Shown here: positions 7,248-15,889 of the stretch, in pieces | How the letters are laid out: each line of letters starts with the position of its first letter | Position numbering within the stretch: position 1 is the first letter of the stretch | Assembly: GCA_035510855.1 (NCBI GenBank) | Contig: DATKGG010000037.1 | Coordinates: 1-45,100 of the forward strand | Direction: 5' to 3' | Source of the DNA: Palsa-459 sp035510855 | GTDB lineage: Bacteria; Actinomycetota; Acidimicrobiia; Acidimicrobiales; RAAP-2 | Length of the DNA: 45,100 nt | Notes under the pieces: generated by a model | Told to the model about the DNA's origin: nothing | Databases searched by the model: none | The model's input: only the letters and a program-made list of their open reading frames with translations | Translations under genes and position numbers: made by a program

Positions 7248-8419
7248 GGCGCTGCTGCCTCGACCTTGGTGATGACGATGGGCGCGTAGGGGACGCCCAG
7301 CAACGACGCCGCCGCCTCGTTGGTGCACGTGCCATCTCTGAGCACGGTCGCGCCCGCGACGATCTCGTCGTTCCAGTCCGGCGCCACGGCACCCCCCTTT
7401 GCGTAGAGTGCGAGCAGGTTGCTGACATTGCGGGCGTAGAGGAAGCTCGCGTGCGTCGGCATCCCCGCAGGCGGGTTGGACATGCCGACGACGATCGCGT
7501 GATTGCGTCGCACGTCCTCGCCTGGCACCGTGACCTCGCAGTTGCCGCCGCTGTCAGCCGCCATGTCGATGACGATGGCACCGGGACCCATCTCGTCGAC
7601 CATCTGGGCGGTCACGAGCACGGGCGCCCGCCTGCCAGGCACTGCCGCGGTCGTGATGACGACGTCGCTCGCAGCCACCTCGTCGGCGAGCGCGCCCTGC
7701 TGGGCGGCGAGCTCCTCGGGACTCAGCTCTCTCGCGTAGCCACCGACGCCCTCGGCGGCAACGCCCAGGTCGAGGAAGGTCGCGCCAAGGCTCTCGGCCT
7801 CCTCCTTGGCGGCAGCGCGCACGTCGTAGGCCTTGACCGCCGCTCCCAGCCGCCGACACGTCGCGATCGCCTGGAGCCCAGCCACCCCGACGCCCATGAC
7901 GAGGACCTTGGCCGGCGGCACGGTTCCCGCGGCGGTCATGAACATGGGGAAGAACTTGCCGAGCCGCTCGGCGCCCGCCAGCGCCGCGCGATAACCCGAG
8001 ACCGTCGCTTGCGAGCTGAGCGCGTCCATTGACTGGGCCCGGCTGATCCTCGGCACGAGGTCGAACGAGACCGCGGTGACCTTCCTCTCGAGCATCACCG
8101 TGAGCGCGTCCGTGCTGGTGGATGGCTGCAGGAACGACAGGTGCACGGCGCTCTCATCGAGCAGCTTGGCGTCATCGGCCGTTGGTGCATTGACCCGAAC
8201 GACGACCCCGGCACCTCGACAGGCTTCGGCGCCTGACGCAACGAGGGAGGCGCCGGCGCCTTCGTAGGCGGCGTCCTCGAACGTGGCAGGGGCTCCCGCG
8301 CCCCGCTCGACAACGACCTCGAAGCCGTCGGCCGCGAGCTTGCCCGCAGCCTGAGGGGTCAGGGCGACTCTCGTCTCACCTGGCCTCGATTCGACGGGCA
8401 CGGCGACGCGAGCGGGCAT
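7244..8419 (-). CDS. pntAA: NAD(P) transhydrogenase, NAD-binding alpha subunit (PntAA)
   Basis: A 391-residue soluble dI subunit that binds NAD(H) and exchanges hydride with dIII of PntB. Key elements: N-terminal VPVESRPGETRVALTP, the RQD-type loop RISRAQSMDALSSQA (about 124-138) and the Rossmann dinucleotide loop GVGVAG (176-181). It is homologous to alanine dehydrogenase, but the adjacent pntAB and pntB settle the assignment. First gene of the operon. TAGAAC lies six bases before the ATG and there is no Shine-Dalgarno, so initiation may be leaderless. Confidence 0.95.
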   Translation of the reverse strand: MPARVAVPVESRPGETRVALTPQAAGKLAADGFEVVVERGAGAPATFEDAAYEGAGASLVASGAEACRGAGVVVRVNAPTADDAKLLDESAVHLSFLQPSTSTDALTVMLERKVTAVSFDLVPRISRAQSMDALSSQATVSGYRAALAGAERLGKFFPMFMTAAGTVPPAKVLVMGVGVAGLQAIATCRRLGAAVKAYDVRAAAKEEAESLGATFLDLGVAAEGVGGYARELSPEELAAQQGALADEVAASDVVITTAAVPGRRAPVLVTAQMVDEMGPGAIVIDMAADSGGNCEVTVPGEDVRRNHAIVVGMSNPPAGMPTHASFLYARNVSNLLALYAKGGAVAPDWNDEIVAGATVLRDGTCTNEAAASLLGVPYAPIVITKVEAAAP

Positions 8420-8425
8420 GGACTC

Positions 8426-8431
8426 GTTCTA
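8426..8431 (-). promoter_or_regulatory. Candidate -10 (TAGAAC) for the pnt operon
   Basis: TAGAAC is followed by six bases and then ATG 8419. It has the spacing of the leaderless set in this window but lacks the final T of TANNNT. Confidence 0.35.
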
Positions 8432-8508
8432 GCAGTTGGCTCACTTGGCTCCGTGTGGGAGCGACGCCGCGCGACACGCCAACACCGAGTTCGTCCGGGT
8501 AGCGCAGT

Positions 8509-8514
8509 TATGGT
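8509..8514 (+). promoter_or_regulatory. Leaderless -10 (TATGGT) for the MFS exporter
   Basis: TATGGT, six bases (GTCCCG), then GTG 8521, with no ribosome binding site between them. Same geometry as the other TANNNT-N6-start sites. Confidence 0.6.
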
Positions 8515-8520
8515 GTCCCG

Positions 8521-9996
8521 GTGGCAACGACGGCGGCTCGTCGGACACACACGGGCCTGATTCTCGCGGTCGCGTGCATAGCGCAATTCATGGTCGTCCT
8601 CGACGTGTCCGTCGTGAACGTGGCGCTGCCCACGATTACCAAGAGCCTGCACTACTCGGCCACCGGCCAGCAGTGGATCGTCAATGCCTACGTGCTCACG
8701 TTCGCAGGCTTCCTCCTGCTCGGTGGTCGCGCCGCTGACGTCTTCGGACAGAAGAAGATCTTCATCCTCGGACTCGTGATCTTCACCGGGGCGAGCCTCG
8801 TCGGTGGCTTCTCCCAGAACGACGTGTGGCTCACGACCGCGCGAGCGGTGCAGGGCTTCGGGGGCGCGATCCTGTCGCCGGCGACGCTGACCATCATCGT
8901 CACCACCTTCAGCGGCGCGAAACTGGCGCGAGCGATTGGCATGTGGAGCGCAGTGGCTGGAGCTGGCGGCGCAACCGGAGCGCTGCTCGGTGGCATCCTC
9001 GTGACGGAGCTGTCCTGGCGCTGGGTGCTGTTCATCAACGTCCCGATCGGTGTCGTGCTCGGTCTCATGGCGCTCTCGTACCTGCCCGAGCACCGTCGAG
9101 CCGCGGACGCGCGCACGATGGACGTGCTCGGTGCCGTGCTTGTGACCGCAGGGCTCTCGACGGCGGTCTACGGCATCGTGAGCACGACCTCGTATGCCTG
9201 GACCTCGTCGAGGACCATCATCACGCTGGCGATCGCAGCGGTGCTCCTTGCCGGCTTCGGACTTACCGAGGCACGGCTCGCGAAGTTCCCGCTCCTGCCG
9301 CTGCGGTTCTTTCGCTCCAGGACCGCCTCGGGAGCGAACGCGGTGATGCTGCTCGTGGGCGGGGCGTTCTTCTCCATGTGGTACTTCCTCACGCTCTTCA
9401 TGCAGAACGTGCTTGGCTACTCCGCGCTTCGCACGGGCTTCGCGTTCCTCCCCCCCTCTATCGCGATCATCGTCGGGGCGCAGATCTCCAGTCGGCTGAT
9501 GGCACGGATGGGCATCTGGCCGATCGTGACCGTCGGCACCGCGCTCGCGACGCTCGGGTTCTCCCTTCTCACGCGACTTGCCCCGGGAGCGGACTACGTG
9601 ACCGCGATCATGCTGCCGAACTGCCTCGTGGCCTTTGCGCTCGGTCTCCTCTTCACCCCGCTCGCGGCAGCAGCCACCTCGACGGTCCAGCCAACCGAGG
9701 CGGGACTCGCCTCAGGTGTCCTGAGCACGTCACGACAAGTCGGCGGCTCGCTCGGACTCGCGATTCTCGCGACCGTCGCGACGACGCGTGCGATCTCGGT
9801 GTACGGCAAGTCGCTGCCCTCGTACTCGTCGCCTGAGTTCCACAGCCCACTGTTCATGCACGCCATCTCCTCGGGCTACGACTCGGCCTTCCGATGGTCG
9901 GCCGGCGTCACGCTCCTCGCGCTCGTTGCAGGGCTGGCGCTGCGAGGCGTGTTCCCCGTACGCCAGGTCTCGCCGCAGCTGGCGGTCGCTGACTGA
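8521..9996 (+). CDS. DHA2-type MFS multidrug exporter
   Basis: A 491-residue proton-driven exporter of the EmrB/QacA (DHA2, 14-TM) family. Helix 1 carries the family pattern VVLDVSVVNVALPTI, followed by QQWIVNAYVLTFAGF. The motif A loop is GGRAADVFGQKK. The motif C-like GxxxGPxxGG region reads as AGAGGATGALLGG, so the usual Pro is absent. WRWVLFINVPIG is also present. Substrate is unknown. No regulator gene is adjacent, unlike the second exporter at 22424. GTG 8521 is chosen from homology and from the upstream leaderless promoter. Confidence 0.9.
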   Translation: MATTAARRTHTGLILAVACIAQFMVVLDVSVVNVALPTITKSLHYSATGQQWIVNAYVLTFAGFLLLGGRAADVFGQKKIFILGLVIFTGASLVGGFSQNDVWLTTARAVQGFGGAILSPATLTIIVTTFSGAKLARAIGMWSAVAGAGGATGALLGGILVTELSWRWVLFINVPIGVVLGLMALSYLPEHRRAADARTMDVLGAVLVTAGLSTAVYGIVSTTSYAWTSSRTIITLAIAAVLLAGFGLTEARLAKFPLLPLRFFRSRTASGANAVMLLVGGAFFSMWYFLTLFMQNVLGYSALRTGFAFLPPSIAIIVGAQISSRLMARMGIWPIVTVGTALATLGFSLLTRLAPGADYVTAIMLPNCLVAFALGLLFTPLAAAATSTVQPTEAGLASGVLSTSRQVGGSLGLAILATVATTRAISVYGKSLPSYSSPEFHSPLFMHAISSGYDSAFRWSAGVTLLALVAGLALRGVFPVRQVSPQLAVAD

Positions 9997-10027
9997 CTCG
10001 ATCCACGCAGGCAGTGCCCATCGCCTC

Positions 10028-10044
10028 GTGCGTGCCTCACGCAC
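10028..10044 (+). terminator. Hairpin after the MFS gene
   Basis: A perfect 7-bp stem GTGCGTG/CACGCAC with a CCT loop begins 31 bases after the MFS stop codon. No U-tract follows, which is common for terminators in high-GC actinobacteria; it could also be an unrelated hairpin. Confidence 0.4.
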
Positions 10045-10060
10045 CAGAGGGGGACCACAC

Positions 10061-10310
10061 GTGACCAGACTGCGTCGGATCGCCGCCACGATGGCCAGCG
10101 GCCATCGCTCGAGAGGGCGTTCTCGATCGTCGTTCTCCCCGCGTTCGTCGTGATCGCGTCCTGGTCGCTCGCGATGCCGCGCTACTCAGGGCCCGACGGC
10201 CCATCCGAAGTGGCAACCAGTCGGCGGTGTCGTCACGTGGCTCCGTGGTCAATCTGTTGGCGACGTCGTTACTCGCCGGCGCACTATGGCGGATTCGATC
10301 CGCGCAGTCG
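10061..10310 (+). pseudogene. Probable frameshifted remnant of a DUF2142-like membrane protein
   Basis: The 386-base gap between 9997 and 10382 contains a good start (AGAGGGGG about 10046, then GTG 10061), but the frame stops after 30 codons. Shifting frame near 10112 gives SIVVLPAFVVIASWSLAMPR followed by YSGPDGPSE. This resembles the N-terminal helix and PDEPAH motif of DUF2142 proteins. Shifting back near 10207 gives WQPVGGVVTWLRGQSVG, similar to what follows that motif. Nothing recognisable follows about 10310. Two compensating frameshifts plus loss of the remaining several hundred residues suggest a decayed gene. The family call is tentative. Confidence 0.3.
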
Positions 10311-10382
10311 AGCGCCTCGGAGAGCGAGGCACCTACGGCACCGTCGCGCCGCGCCGCGGGCGTCGGCCCAGATGCGGCGTCG

Positions 10383-10913
10383 TCAGTCGACTGACTCGTC
10401 TGCCGCCGCGTTGCCCAGATCGGTGGCCGACACCCGGTCCTGCTCTGAGGGGTGCCGGAACTCGACAGTCCACAAGGACCGGGGCCTCGTGCCCAGCTGA
10501 TCGGACCAGATGGTCCCGCGTGAGAACCTGATCACGCGACCAACGACGTGGAACAGGAAGTACGCGAACGGCAGCTCGACGAAGACCGCCTGGGCGATCG
10601 ACACGGCGAGATCCGTCGAACGCGCCGTCGTGATGTCGAACCAGGCGTCCGCGCACATGAGCGTCGCGGTGATCGTGGCAAAGATCACGATGACCACCCG
10701 CCGGCGCCAGGCCGCCCACGCCGTGGCTGCGAGGCCGATGAGCAGGGCGACGTCGAAGCCGACCCAGGCAAGATTCCAGTGGGCGGCGTCATAGCGCTTC
10801 GGAAGCGTGAGACCGAGCAAGACGATCCACCCGATCAGCGCGATGCAGGCGACCGTGAGGGCTCGGACCACCCGAAGTCGAACTCGAGGATTTGGCTGTT
10901 CCACTTTGTCCAC
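10383..10913 (-). CDS. Four-TM membrane protein of unknown function
   Basis: A 176-residue protein with a short charged N-terminus, four hydrophobic segments (about 17-37, 48-66, 71-90 and 103-128) and a polar 45-residue C-terminal tail. A tryptophan/aspartate-rich patch, CADAWFDITTARS, lies between helices 3 and 4. It resembles small hypothetical actinobacterial membrane proteins, but no family function is recognised. GTG start; TACACT lies eight bases upstream, giving an almost leaderless mRNA. It lies 55 bases downstream of the GH31 gene on the same strand. Confidence 0.7.
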   Translation of the reverse strand: MDKVEQPNPRVRLRVVRALTVACIALIGWIVLLGLTLPKRYDAAHWNLAWVGFDVALLIGLAATAWAAWRRRVVIVIFATITATLMCADAWFDITTARSTDLAVSIAQAVFVELPFAYFLFHVVGRVIRFSRGTIWSDQLGTRPRSLWTVEFRHPSEQDRVSATDLGNAAADESVD

Positions 10914-10921
10914 CGGCGCTC

Positions 10922-10927
10922 AGTGTA
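10922..10927 (-). promoter_or_regulatory. Candidate -10 (TACACT) for the four-TM protein
   Basis: TACACT matches TANNNT and sits eight bases before GTG 10913, so the predicted leader would be only one or two bases. Confidence 0.35.
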
Positions 10928-10968
10928 CGTACGAGGGCACGCCGGCTCGCGGTCGTGCGCGCCGAGCC

Positions 10969-13509
10969 CTACCCGAGCGTCCCGCCTGGCACCCGCTCGC
11001 TCGCGACGAGCTCGCGGAACGTGCCCTCGAGCCGCACGACGGTGGCCCCGTCGACGATGCTCGCGGAAACCGCGGCGCCGTCGACGACGACGCGCTCGAA
11101 CGCCGACGCGTGCAGCACTACGTCGACCGGACCGATGCGCTCGAAGTCGCCGAGCGCCGCCCAGGTGACCACGGCGGACTGGTCCGCCACCTGCGAGCGA
11201 TACGTGTCGGCGCGAGCCGCCCCAAACCCGTCTCCGGCGTCCTCGAACCCCACCCCAAGCGCGTCGCCGCGCGCGTCGGGGTGCACGTGGATCGACCACC
11301 GCTTGGTCGCGTGGTCTGGCGCGAGCGCCGTGTCCGCGTCGAGCCACGCGTCGTCGAGCACGAGGATCGTGCCCTCGCGCTGCAGCATGACGGGCTCGCC
11401 GAGCGGCGCATCGAGGACGACGTGCGCGCCGCCCGCGATGGGCTCGGACTCGGCCGGGGCCGCCGGGCCCGCGCACAGGCGAACGCGTCGCCAGCGTCCC
11501 GCCGGGAGGGTGACGCCAACCGACGTCGCCGCGGGGTCCGCGACGGGGACCACGACCAGCTCGTCGCCCAGGTAGAACAGGTCGGTCCGTGCCGACGTCC
11601 CGCTCGGCGCGCCGTCGATCGGCCAGTCCGCGGGACGCAGCATGGGGGCGCCTCGTCGGTGAGCCTCCTCGGCGAGCCGATAGAGGTGCGGCAACAGCCG
11701 GTACCGCGCCCTGATCAACCGCTCGATCGCCACGTCGAAGGGCGCAGGGAAACGCCACGGCTCCCGATCCGGCGAGCCCAGCACGCAGTGGGTCCGACAG
11801 AACGGCGAGACGATCCCGAGCTCGAGCCAACGGACGTACAGCTCGGGCGTGGGGATGCCGCTGAACCCGCCGATGTCCGAGCCGGTGAAGGGCACCGAGG
11901 AGAGGCCGAGTCCGAGGAACGTCGGGACCTGCTGGGCGAGGCCGGGAGGCGAGCTCTCGACGTCGGCGGTCCAGTGCCACGCGTAGCGCGCGAGCCCGGC
12001 CCACCCTGACCTCGACAGCACGAACGGCCTCGTCGCGCCGTTGCTCAGCGCGTCGTGGCCCGCCTTGTCCATGAGCAGCCCGTACAGATTGTGCGCCTCG
12101 GCGTGCGTGCCAGCGCGGCCGTCGAAGTCGTGCACCACATCGCGCGGCAAGGTCCGGTCGCCCCACAGCGTGATCGAGGTCGGCTCGTTCATGTCGTGCC
12201 ACGCACCGGCAATGCCCTGCGTGGTGAGCTCGTCGTACTTGGTGGACCACCACGCGCGGCTCGACGCGCGAGCGAAGTCGGGGAATGCCGCCCAGCCTGG
12301 CCACACGGTGCCGTGCTCCACGCGTCCTTCCTTGTCGACGACGAAGTGCGAGTTCGCGACGCCGTCTTCGTACAGCTCGTAGGTCGGATCGCGCCGGACC
12401 GCGGGATCGACGATCGCGACGAGCCTCGTGCCCGTCTCGAGCGCGGTGGCGGCGAGCTCTCGCACGCGCCCGAATCTCGACTGGTCGAAGGTGAAGACAC
12501 GGAAGCGGTCCATGTGGTCGATGTCGAGGTGCATCGCCGAGACCGGGATGTGGCGCGACGCGAAGCCTGCAACCACGTCGGCGACCACGTCGTCGGTGCG
12601 CCACCCCCATCGGCTGTGGTGGTACCCGAGCGCCCAACGCGGCGGCATCGCCGGCTTGCCGAGCAGCGTCGTCGCGGTCTCGAGCAATCCGTCGAGCTCG
12701 CCGACCGCGACGTAGGTGAGCACGGCCCCGTCCTCGAACTCGAAGGTCGCGCCGTGCTCGGCGTGCGGCACACGGCCGACCGTCACGGTCGCCTCGAAGG
12801 TGTTCTCGGTGAATGCCCAGACTGGCCCCGTCTCGTGCAGGCCGACGGTGACGGGGATCGAGCTGTACAGCGGGTCCTGGCCGGTCCCCCAAGAGCCCCC
12901 GGGATCCCGGTTCCACAGCCGGTACGTCGCGCCGGTGAGGTCGAGCCCGCGTGCCTGCTCTCCCAGCCCGCACAGCACCTCTGTGTCGCGAAGGACGCGC
13001 CGCAGGACTCGTCGGGACCCCTGGAGGAGCGGCGTCCGCTCCTCGTAGCGTCGCCTGCCCTCGTCGTCGAAGACGACGACGCCCTCGGTCGCGACCTCGA
13101 CGCGCAGCCGCGACGTCGCGAGGATTGCCAGGTCCGGCTGGCTCACGTCGATCACGACGTCGTGGCCTGCCTCGAAGACCGCGTCTCTCGTCGCCACGTC
13201 GCACGGTGCGACGCCCGGGCCCCACGACAGTCGCACGAGCTCGTCGCGCAGTGCGGTGACGTGCAGCGTCGCACGCTCATAGGTCACGGCGAGGGCGCGG
13301 CCCTCGTCTGACAACGACGCACCGGTGTAGCGCCCGGCGTCCACTGGCGTGTGGGGATCTCGGTGCGCCCGTTGCCATCGGGCATCGTGCAACGACATGC
13401 GTACGGAGTTCGCGGTGATTGCCCACATTGTCCTCGGGGAAAGTGCTTGCACCTCGCGCAGCGCGAGCTGCGCCTTGAGCAATGCTCGACGTACTGCAGG
13501 GTGCGCCAC
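10969..13509 (-). CDS. GH31 family alpha-glucosidase/alpha-xylosidase-type glycosidase
   Basis: An 846-residue retaining glycoside hydrolase of family 31, which cleaves alpha-glycosides. An N-terminal beta-sandwich (to about 285) precedes a (beta/alpha)8 barrel. The nucleophile D439 lies in WHDMNEPTS, and the acid/base D516 in WTADVESS (canonical WTGDN-S, with G changed to A). GSDIGGF (543-549) and FCRTHC (570-575) are typical barrel elements, followed by C-terminal beta domains. No signal peptide is visible, so the enzyme is probably cytosolic and acts on imported or internal alpha-glucans. GTG 13509 is fixed by TAAGTT six bases upstream. Confidence 0.93.
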   Translation of the reverse strand: MAHPAVRRALLKAQLALREVQALSPRTMWAITANSVRMSLHDARWQRAHRDPHTPVDAGRYTGASLSDEGRALAVTYERATLHVTALRDELVRLSWGPGVAPCDVATRDAVFEAGHDVVIDVSQPDLAILATSRLRVEVATEGVVVFDDEGRRRYEERTPLLQGSRRVLRRVLRDTEVLCGLGEQARGLDLTGATYRLWNRDPGGSWGTGQDPLYSSIPVTVGLHETGPVWAFTENTFEATVTVGRVPHAEHGATFEFEDGAVLTYVAVGELDGLLETATTLLGKPAMPPRWALGYHHSRWGWRTDDVVADVVAGFASRHIPVSAMHLDIDHMDRFRVFTFDQSRFGRVRELAATALETGTRLVAIVDPAVRRDPTYELYEDGVANSHFVVDKEGRVEHGTVWPGWAAFPDFARASSRAWWSTKYDELTTQGIAGAWHDMNEPTSITLWGDRTLPRDVVHDFDGRAGTHAEAHNLYGLLMDKAGHDALSNGATRPFVLSRSGWAGLARYAWHWTADVESSPPGLAQQVPTFLGLGLSSVPFTGSDIGGFSGIPTPELYVRWLELGIVSPFCRTHCVLGSPDREPWRFPAPFDVAIERLIRARYRLLPHLYRLAEEAHRRGAPMLRPADWPIDGAPSGTSARTDLFYLGDELVVVPVADPAATSVGVTLPAGRWRRVRLCAGPAAPAESEPIAGGAHVVLDAPLGEPVMLQREGTILVLDDAWLDADTALAPDHATKRWSIHVHPDARGDALGVGFEDAGDGFGAARADTYRSQVADQSAVVTWAALGDFERIGPVDVVLHASAFERVVVDGAAVSASIVDGATVVRLEGTFRELVASERVPGGTLG

Positions 13510-13515
13510 CGCCTG

Positions 13516-13521
13516 AACTTA
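13516..13521 (-). promoter_or_regulatory. Leaderless -10 (TAAGTT) for the GH31 gene
   Basis: TAAGTT, six bases (CAGGCG), then GTG 13509. No ribosome binding site is present. The site lies in an AT-rich patch of the divergent region shared with the alpha/beta hydrolase. Confidence 0.6.
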
Positions 13522-13588
13522 TATGAGACGCCTGCGCGTCAAGTTGGAACTACGGTGGCGCACTCGGATGTGTCGGAATCGGGGAAGC

Positions 13589-14632
13589 ATGGTCGTCTCA
13601 CCTCTGCGCGAAGCCGGTGACGCTGCCGTCCAGTCGCTGTCCGCACCCGTCGCCGACGCCTTCGAGCTGCTTCGATCAGGTCGAATGCGCCTTCGCACCG
13701 AGCGCAGGGTCGGGTGGCAGGTCGTGAACCTCGACCTTGACGGCCGCCGCCTGCGATACCGGGTCACCGACAACATCAAGTCGCCGCTCGCTCGCCGTGC
13801 GACCGATGCCGAGGACCACCAGGTGTGGGCGATGAGCCTGCACGGCTACTTCGCGGGCGGCTCGATGTACGCGCGAGAGAGCGAGAACCTCGCCGAGCGC
13901 TTCGGCTGGCGAGTTGTCAACCTGTCGCTTCCGGGCTTCGGTGGCTCGGACCCGATGGGCACGCCGGAGGTCTCGATCGACCAGCTCACCGAGCAGATCG
14001 CGCTTGTCAAGGAACGCCTCGGCATCGGCCCTCTCCTCTTGTTCGGCCACTCAATGGGCGCGGCCGTCGCCATGCACTACGCGGCGAACTGTCCCGACGA
14101 GGTCCTGGGCGTCATCTATCGCGACGGCGTCGCCACCCCCGCGTGGCAGCACCGCCGCGGCGCGGTCGCGAGGCTGCTCAACGGTGCGCTGCCCGAGGTC
14201 GCCCCCGTCGTCGACATGGCCGTCGCGACCGCGCTCGACCTGCCCGACCTGCTCGCCGGGCACGTCTTCCTCACGATCCGATCGATGATCCCCGATCTGC
14301 GGCATAACGTGAAGACCTTCGCGCGCAGCGCGCCGATCGCCTCGATGCTGATGAACCTTGACCTGTCAGCCGAGGTCCGCACCGTGCGCGCGAGCGGGGT
14401 GCCCGTGCTGGCTGAGTGGGGCTGCTTCGATCGGCTCGTGCCGCCGTCGACGGCGTCGGAGTTCTCAGCGGTTGCCGGCCTCGACGTGCACTGGGTACTG
14501 GGCGGTCACTCCTGGATGCTCGCGCGCCCGCACGGCCAGGCCGACGTGCTCACCAAGACGAGGTGGGGACGGGCCTTCCTCGATGCGATAACTCGACGTG
14601 CGAGCACGCTCGCAGCGAGCGTCACTACTTGA
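13589..14632 (+). CDS. Alpha/beta hydrolase
   Basis: A 347-residue alpha/beta-hydrolase-fold enzyme. The nucleophile elbow is GHSMGAA (S155). The oxyanion-side motif is SLHGYFAGG. The acid is in EWGCFDRLVPP and the histidine in GGHSWML. An N-terminal extension of about 75 residues precedes the fold. The start is uncertain: ATG 13589 is used, but ATG 13568 and ATG 13523 are in frame, and a TACGGT -10 candidate at 13551-13556 favours 13568 or 13589. The reaction (esterase, lipase or similar) cannot be told. The 3' end overlaps the convergent DoxX-Rieske gene by 8 bases. Confidence 0.82.
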   Translation: MVVSPLREAGDAAVQSLSAPVADAFELLRSGRMRLRTERRVGWQVVNLDLDGRRLRYRVTDNIKSPLARRATDAEDHQVWAMSLHGYFAGGSMYARESENLAERFGWRVVNLSLPGFGGSDPMGTPEVSIDQLTEQIALVKERLGIGPLLLFGHSMGAAVAMHYAANCPDEVLGVIYRDGVATPAWQHRRGAVARLLNGALPEVAPVVDMAVATALDLPDLLAGHVFLTIRSMIPDLRHNVKTFARSAPIASMLMNLDLSAEVRTVRASGVPVLAEWGCFDRLVPPSTASEFSAVAGLDVHWVLGGHSWMLARPHGQADVLTKTRWGRAFLDAITRRASTLAASVTT

Positions 14633-15815
14633 CGTAGAGCTGGCCGTCGCTGTCGGTCACCGTGAAAGCAGTAAGCCCCTTCGGCGCAGGTCCGGAGATC
14701 CACGAGCCGTTCGAGACCGAGAACACCGAGCCGTGGCACGGACAGGTGAAGACCTCAGGAGACGAGGACTGCCAGCCAACGATGCAGCCCTCATGGGGAC
14801 AGATCGCGCTATAGGCGACGAACTGACCTTTGGTGGGCTGCGCCACGAGCGCTGGCTCGTCGTTGGCGCTGGCCAAGTTGAACGACGCAGCCTTGCCGAC
14901 CGGAACGTCAGCGGCCGCCCCGATCGCGGTCCCGTTGCTCCCACCAGAGCTCGTCCCTGTCGTCGACGGCAAGGTGACGGGCGTCCCGCCTGCGCCGCCC
15001 GAGCGCCCAATCAGTCGGCCCGTGATCGCGACGCCGGAGACGACCACGAGCCCCGCCGCAGCCGCGGCCACGGCGGAGACCCCGCCGATCACCACAGTGC
15101 GCCGATCGATCTCATCGTGCTTGCGCCCCGCAGGCAGCGACGGGCGCACGCCCTCCAGATACGGACAGCCGGCCGGGGCGCAGAGCCGATTCGCAATCGC
15201 GGTGCACTTTGGGTCCTTGTAGAACCCGCACACGCGCTGCACCTCGGCGAACGGCACGACCACCATCAGGGGGTCGTCGTGCTGTTGCTCGTGTGCGGCA
15301 CGACGGGCGATCCACCCGTCGACGCTCAGAACTCCGCCGCTGCCCGCGATCACGAACGGCACGACGGCAAAGAGGAACACGATGTCCGCACCCGTGTACC
15401 ACGGCGCGTCGTTGAAGCTCACGGCGAGGAACAGGCTGAGCGAGATGAGCAGTCCGCCGATCGCGGCGACCCGCGTCCACAGCCCGAGGGCCATGCCGAT
15501 GCCGACAGCGACCTCACCGAGCGCGATCACCCAGGCCAAGAGCGACGCGTGCTGCAAGAGGTGCTCGAGGACGACCTTTATCGGCGAGAGGCTGATGTAG
15601 CCGATCATCTGGGCGTGCAGCGAGTGCGGCGACGAAGAATTGAAGAACGAGGGGTTCGCGAGCTTCTGGAATCCCGCAAAGAGGAAGGTGAACGCGAGGA
15701 ACGCGCGCAGCGGGAGGAGGGCCCACCCTGAGAGCAGCCAGCCTCGAGGCGGCACGCCGAGGGGGAGCGCGCGCGGCGCGGGCCGGCGAGATCGATCACG
15801 CGGCACGTCTCTCAC
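14625..15815 (-). CDS. DoxX-like / Rieske [2Fe-2S] fusion protein
   Basis: A 396-residue fusion. Residues 30-170 form a DoxX/DoxD-type domain with four membrane helices (LPLRAFLAFTFLFAGFQKL at the start). Residues 196-217 hold four cysteines (C196, C204, C212, C217) in a loop. A twin arginine R238-R239 precedes a further membrane helix (242-262) and a Ser/Gly/Thr linker. Residues 300-396 are a Rieske domain: cluster ligands C339 and H341 (CPH), C358 and H361 (CPCH), with C344 and C360 able to form the usual disulfide, then GPAPKGL. DoxX domains occur in thiosulfate:quinone oxidoreductase and Rieske domains move electrons, so a membrane redox enzyme is likely; substrate unknown. GTG 15815 start is tentative. 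Confidence 0.85.
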   Translation of the reverse strand: MRDVPRDRSRRPAPRALPLGVPPRGWLLSGWALLPLRAFLAFTFLFAGFQKLANPSFFNSSSPHSLHAQMIGYISLSPIKVVLEHLLQHASLLAWVIALGEVAVGIGMALGLWTRVAAIGGLLISLSLFLAVSFNDAPWYTGADIVFLFAVVPFVIAGSGGVLSVDGWIARRAAHEQQHDDPLMVVVPFAEVQRVCGFYKDPKCTAIANRLCAPAGCPYLEGVRPSLPAGRKHDEIDRRTVVIGGVSAVAAAAAGLVVVSGVAITGRLIGRSGGAGGTPVTLPSTTGTSSGGSNGTAIGAAADVPVGKAASFNLASANDEPALVAQPTKGQFVAYSAICPHEGCIVGWQSSSPEVFTCPCHGSVFSVSNGSWISGPAPKGLTAFTVTDSDGQLYVK

Positions 15816-15889
15816 GATGCCACAACACCCGACGCGCGCCCAAGCCAGGTGGTCCGACGCGTCTAAGTCTTCGGTAAAGATCGCTCGGG

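Noticed and set aside
6862..7581. Upstream extension of the pntB frame
   Set aside because: It overlaps pntAB and pntAA out of frame; the GTGA junction gives the natural start.
10835..13225. Nearly 800-codon minus-strand frame overlapping the GH31 gene in another frame
   Set aside because: Extreme Arg/Ala/Gly bias and no motifs, whereas the GH31 frame has complete catalytic motifs.
13351..13620. Small plus-strand open frame across the GH31/hydrolase divergent region
   Set aside because: It overlaps the GH31 5' coding region and both promoters, and its product has no recognisable feature.
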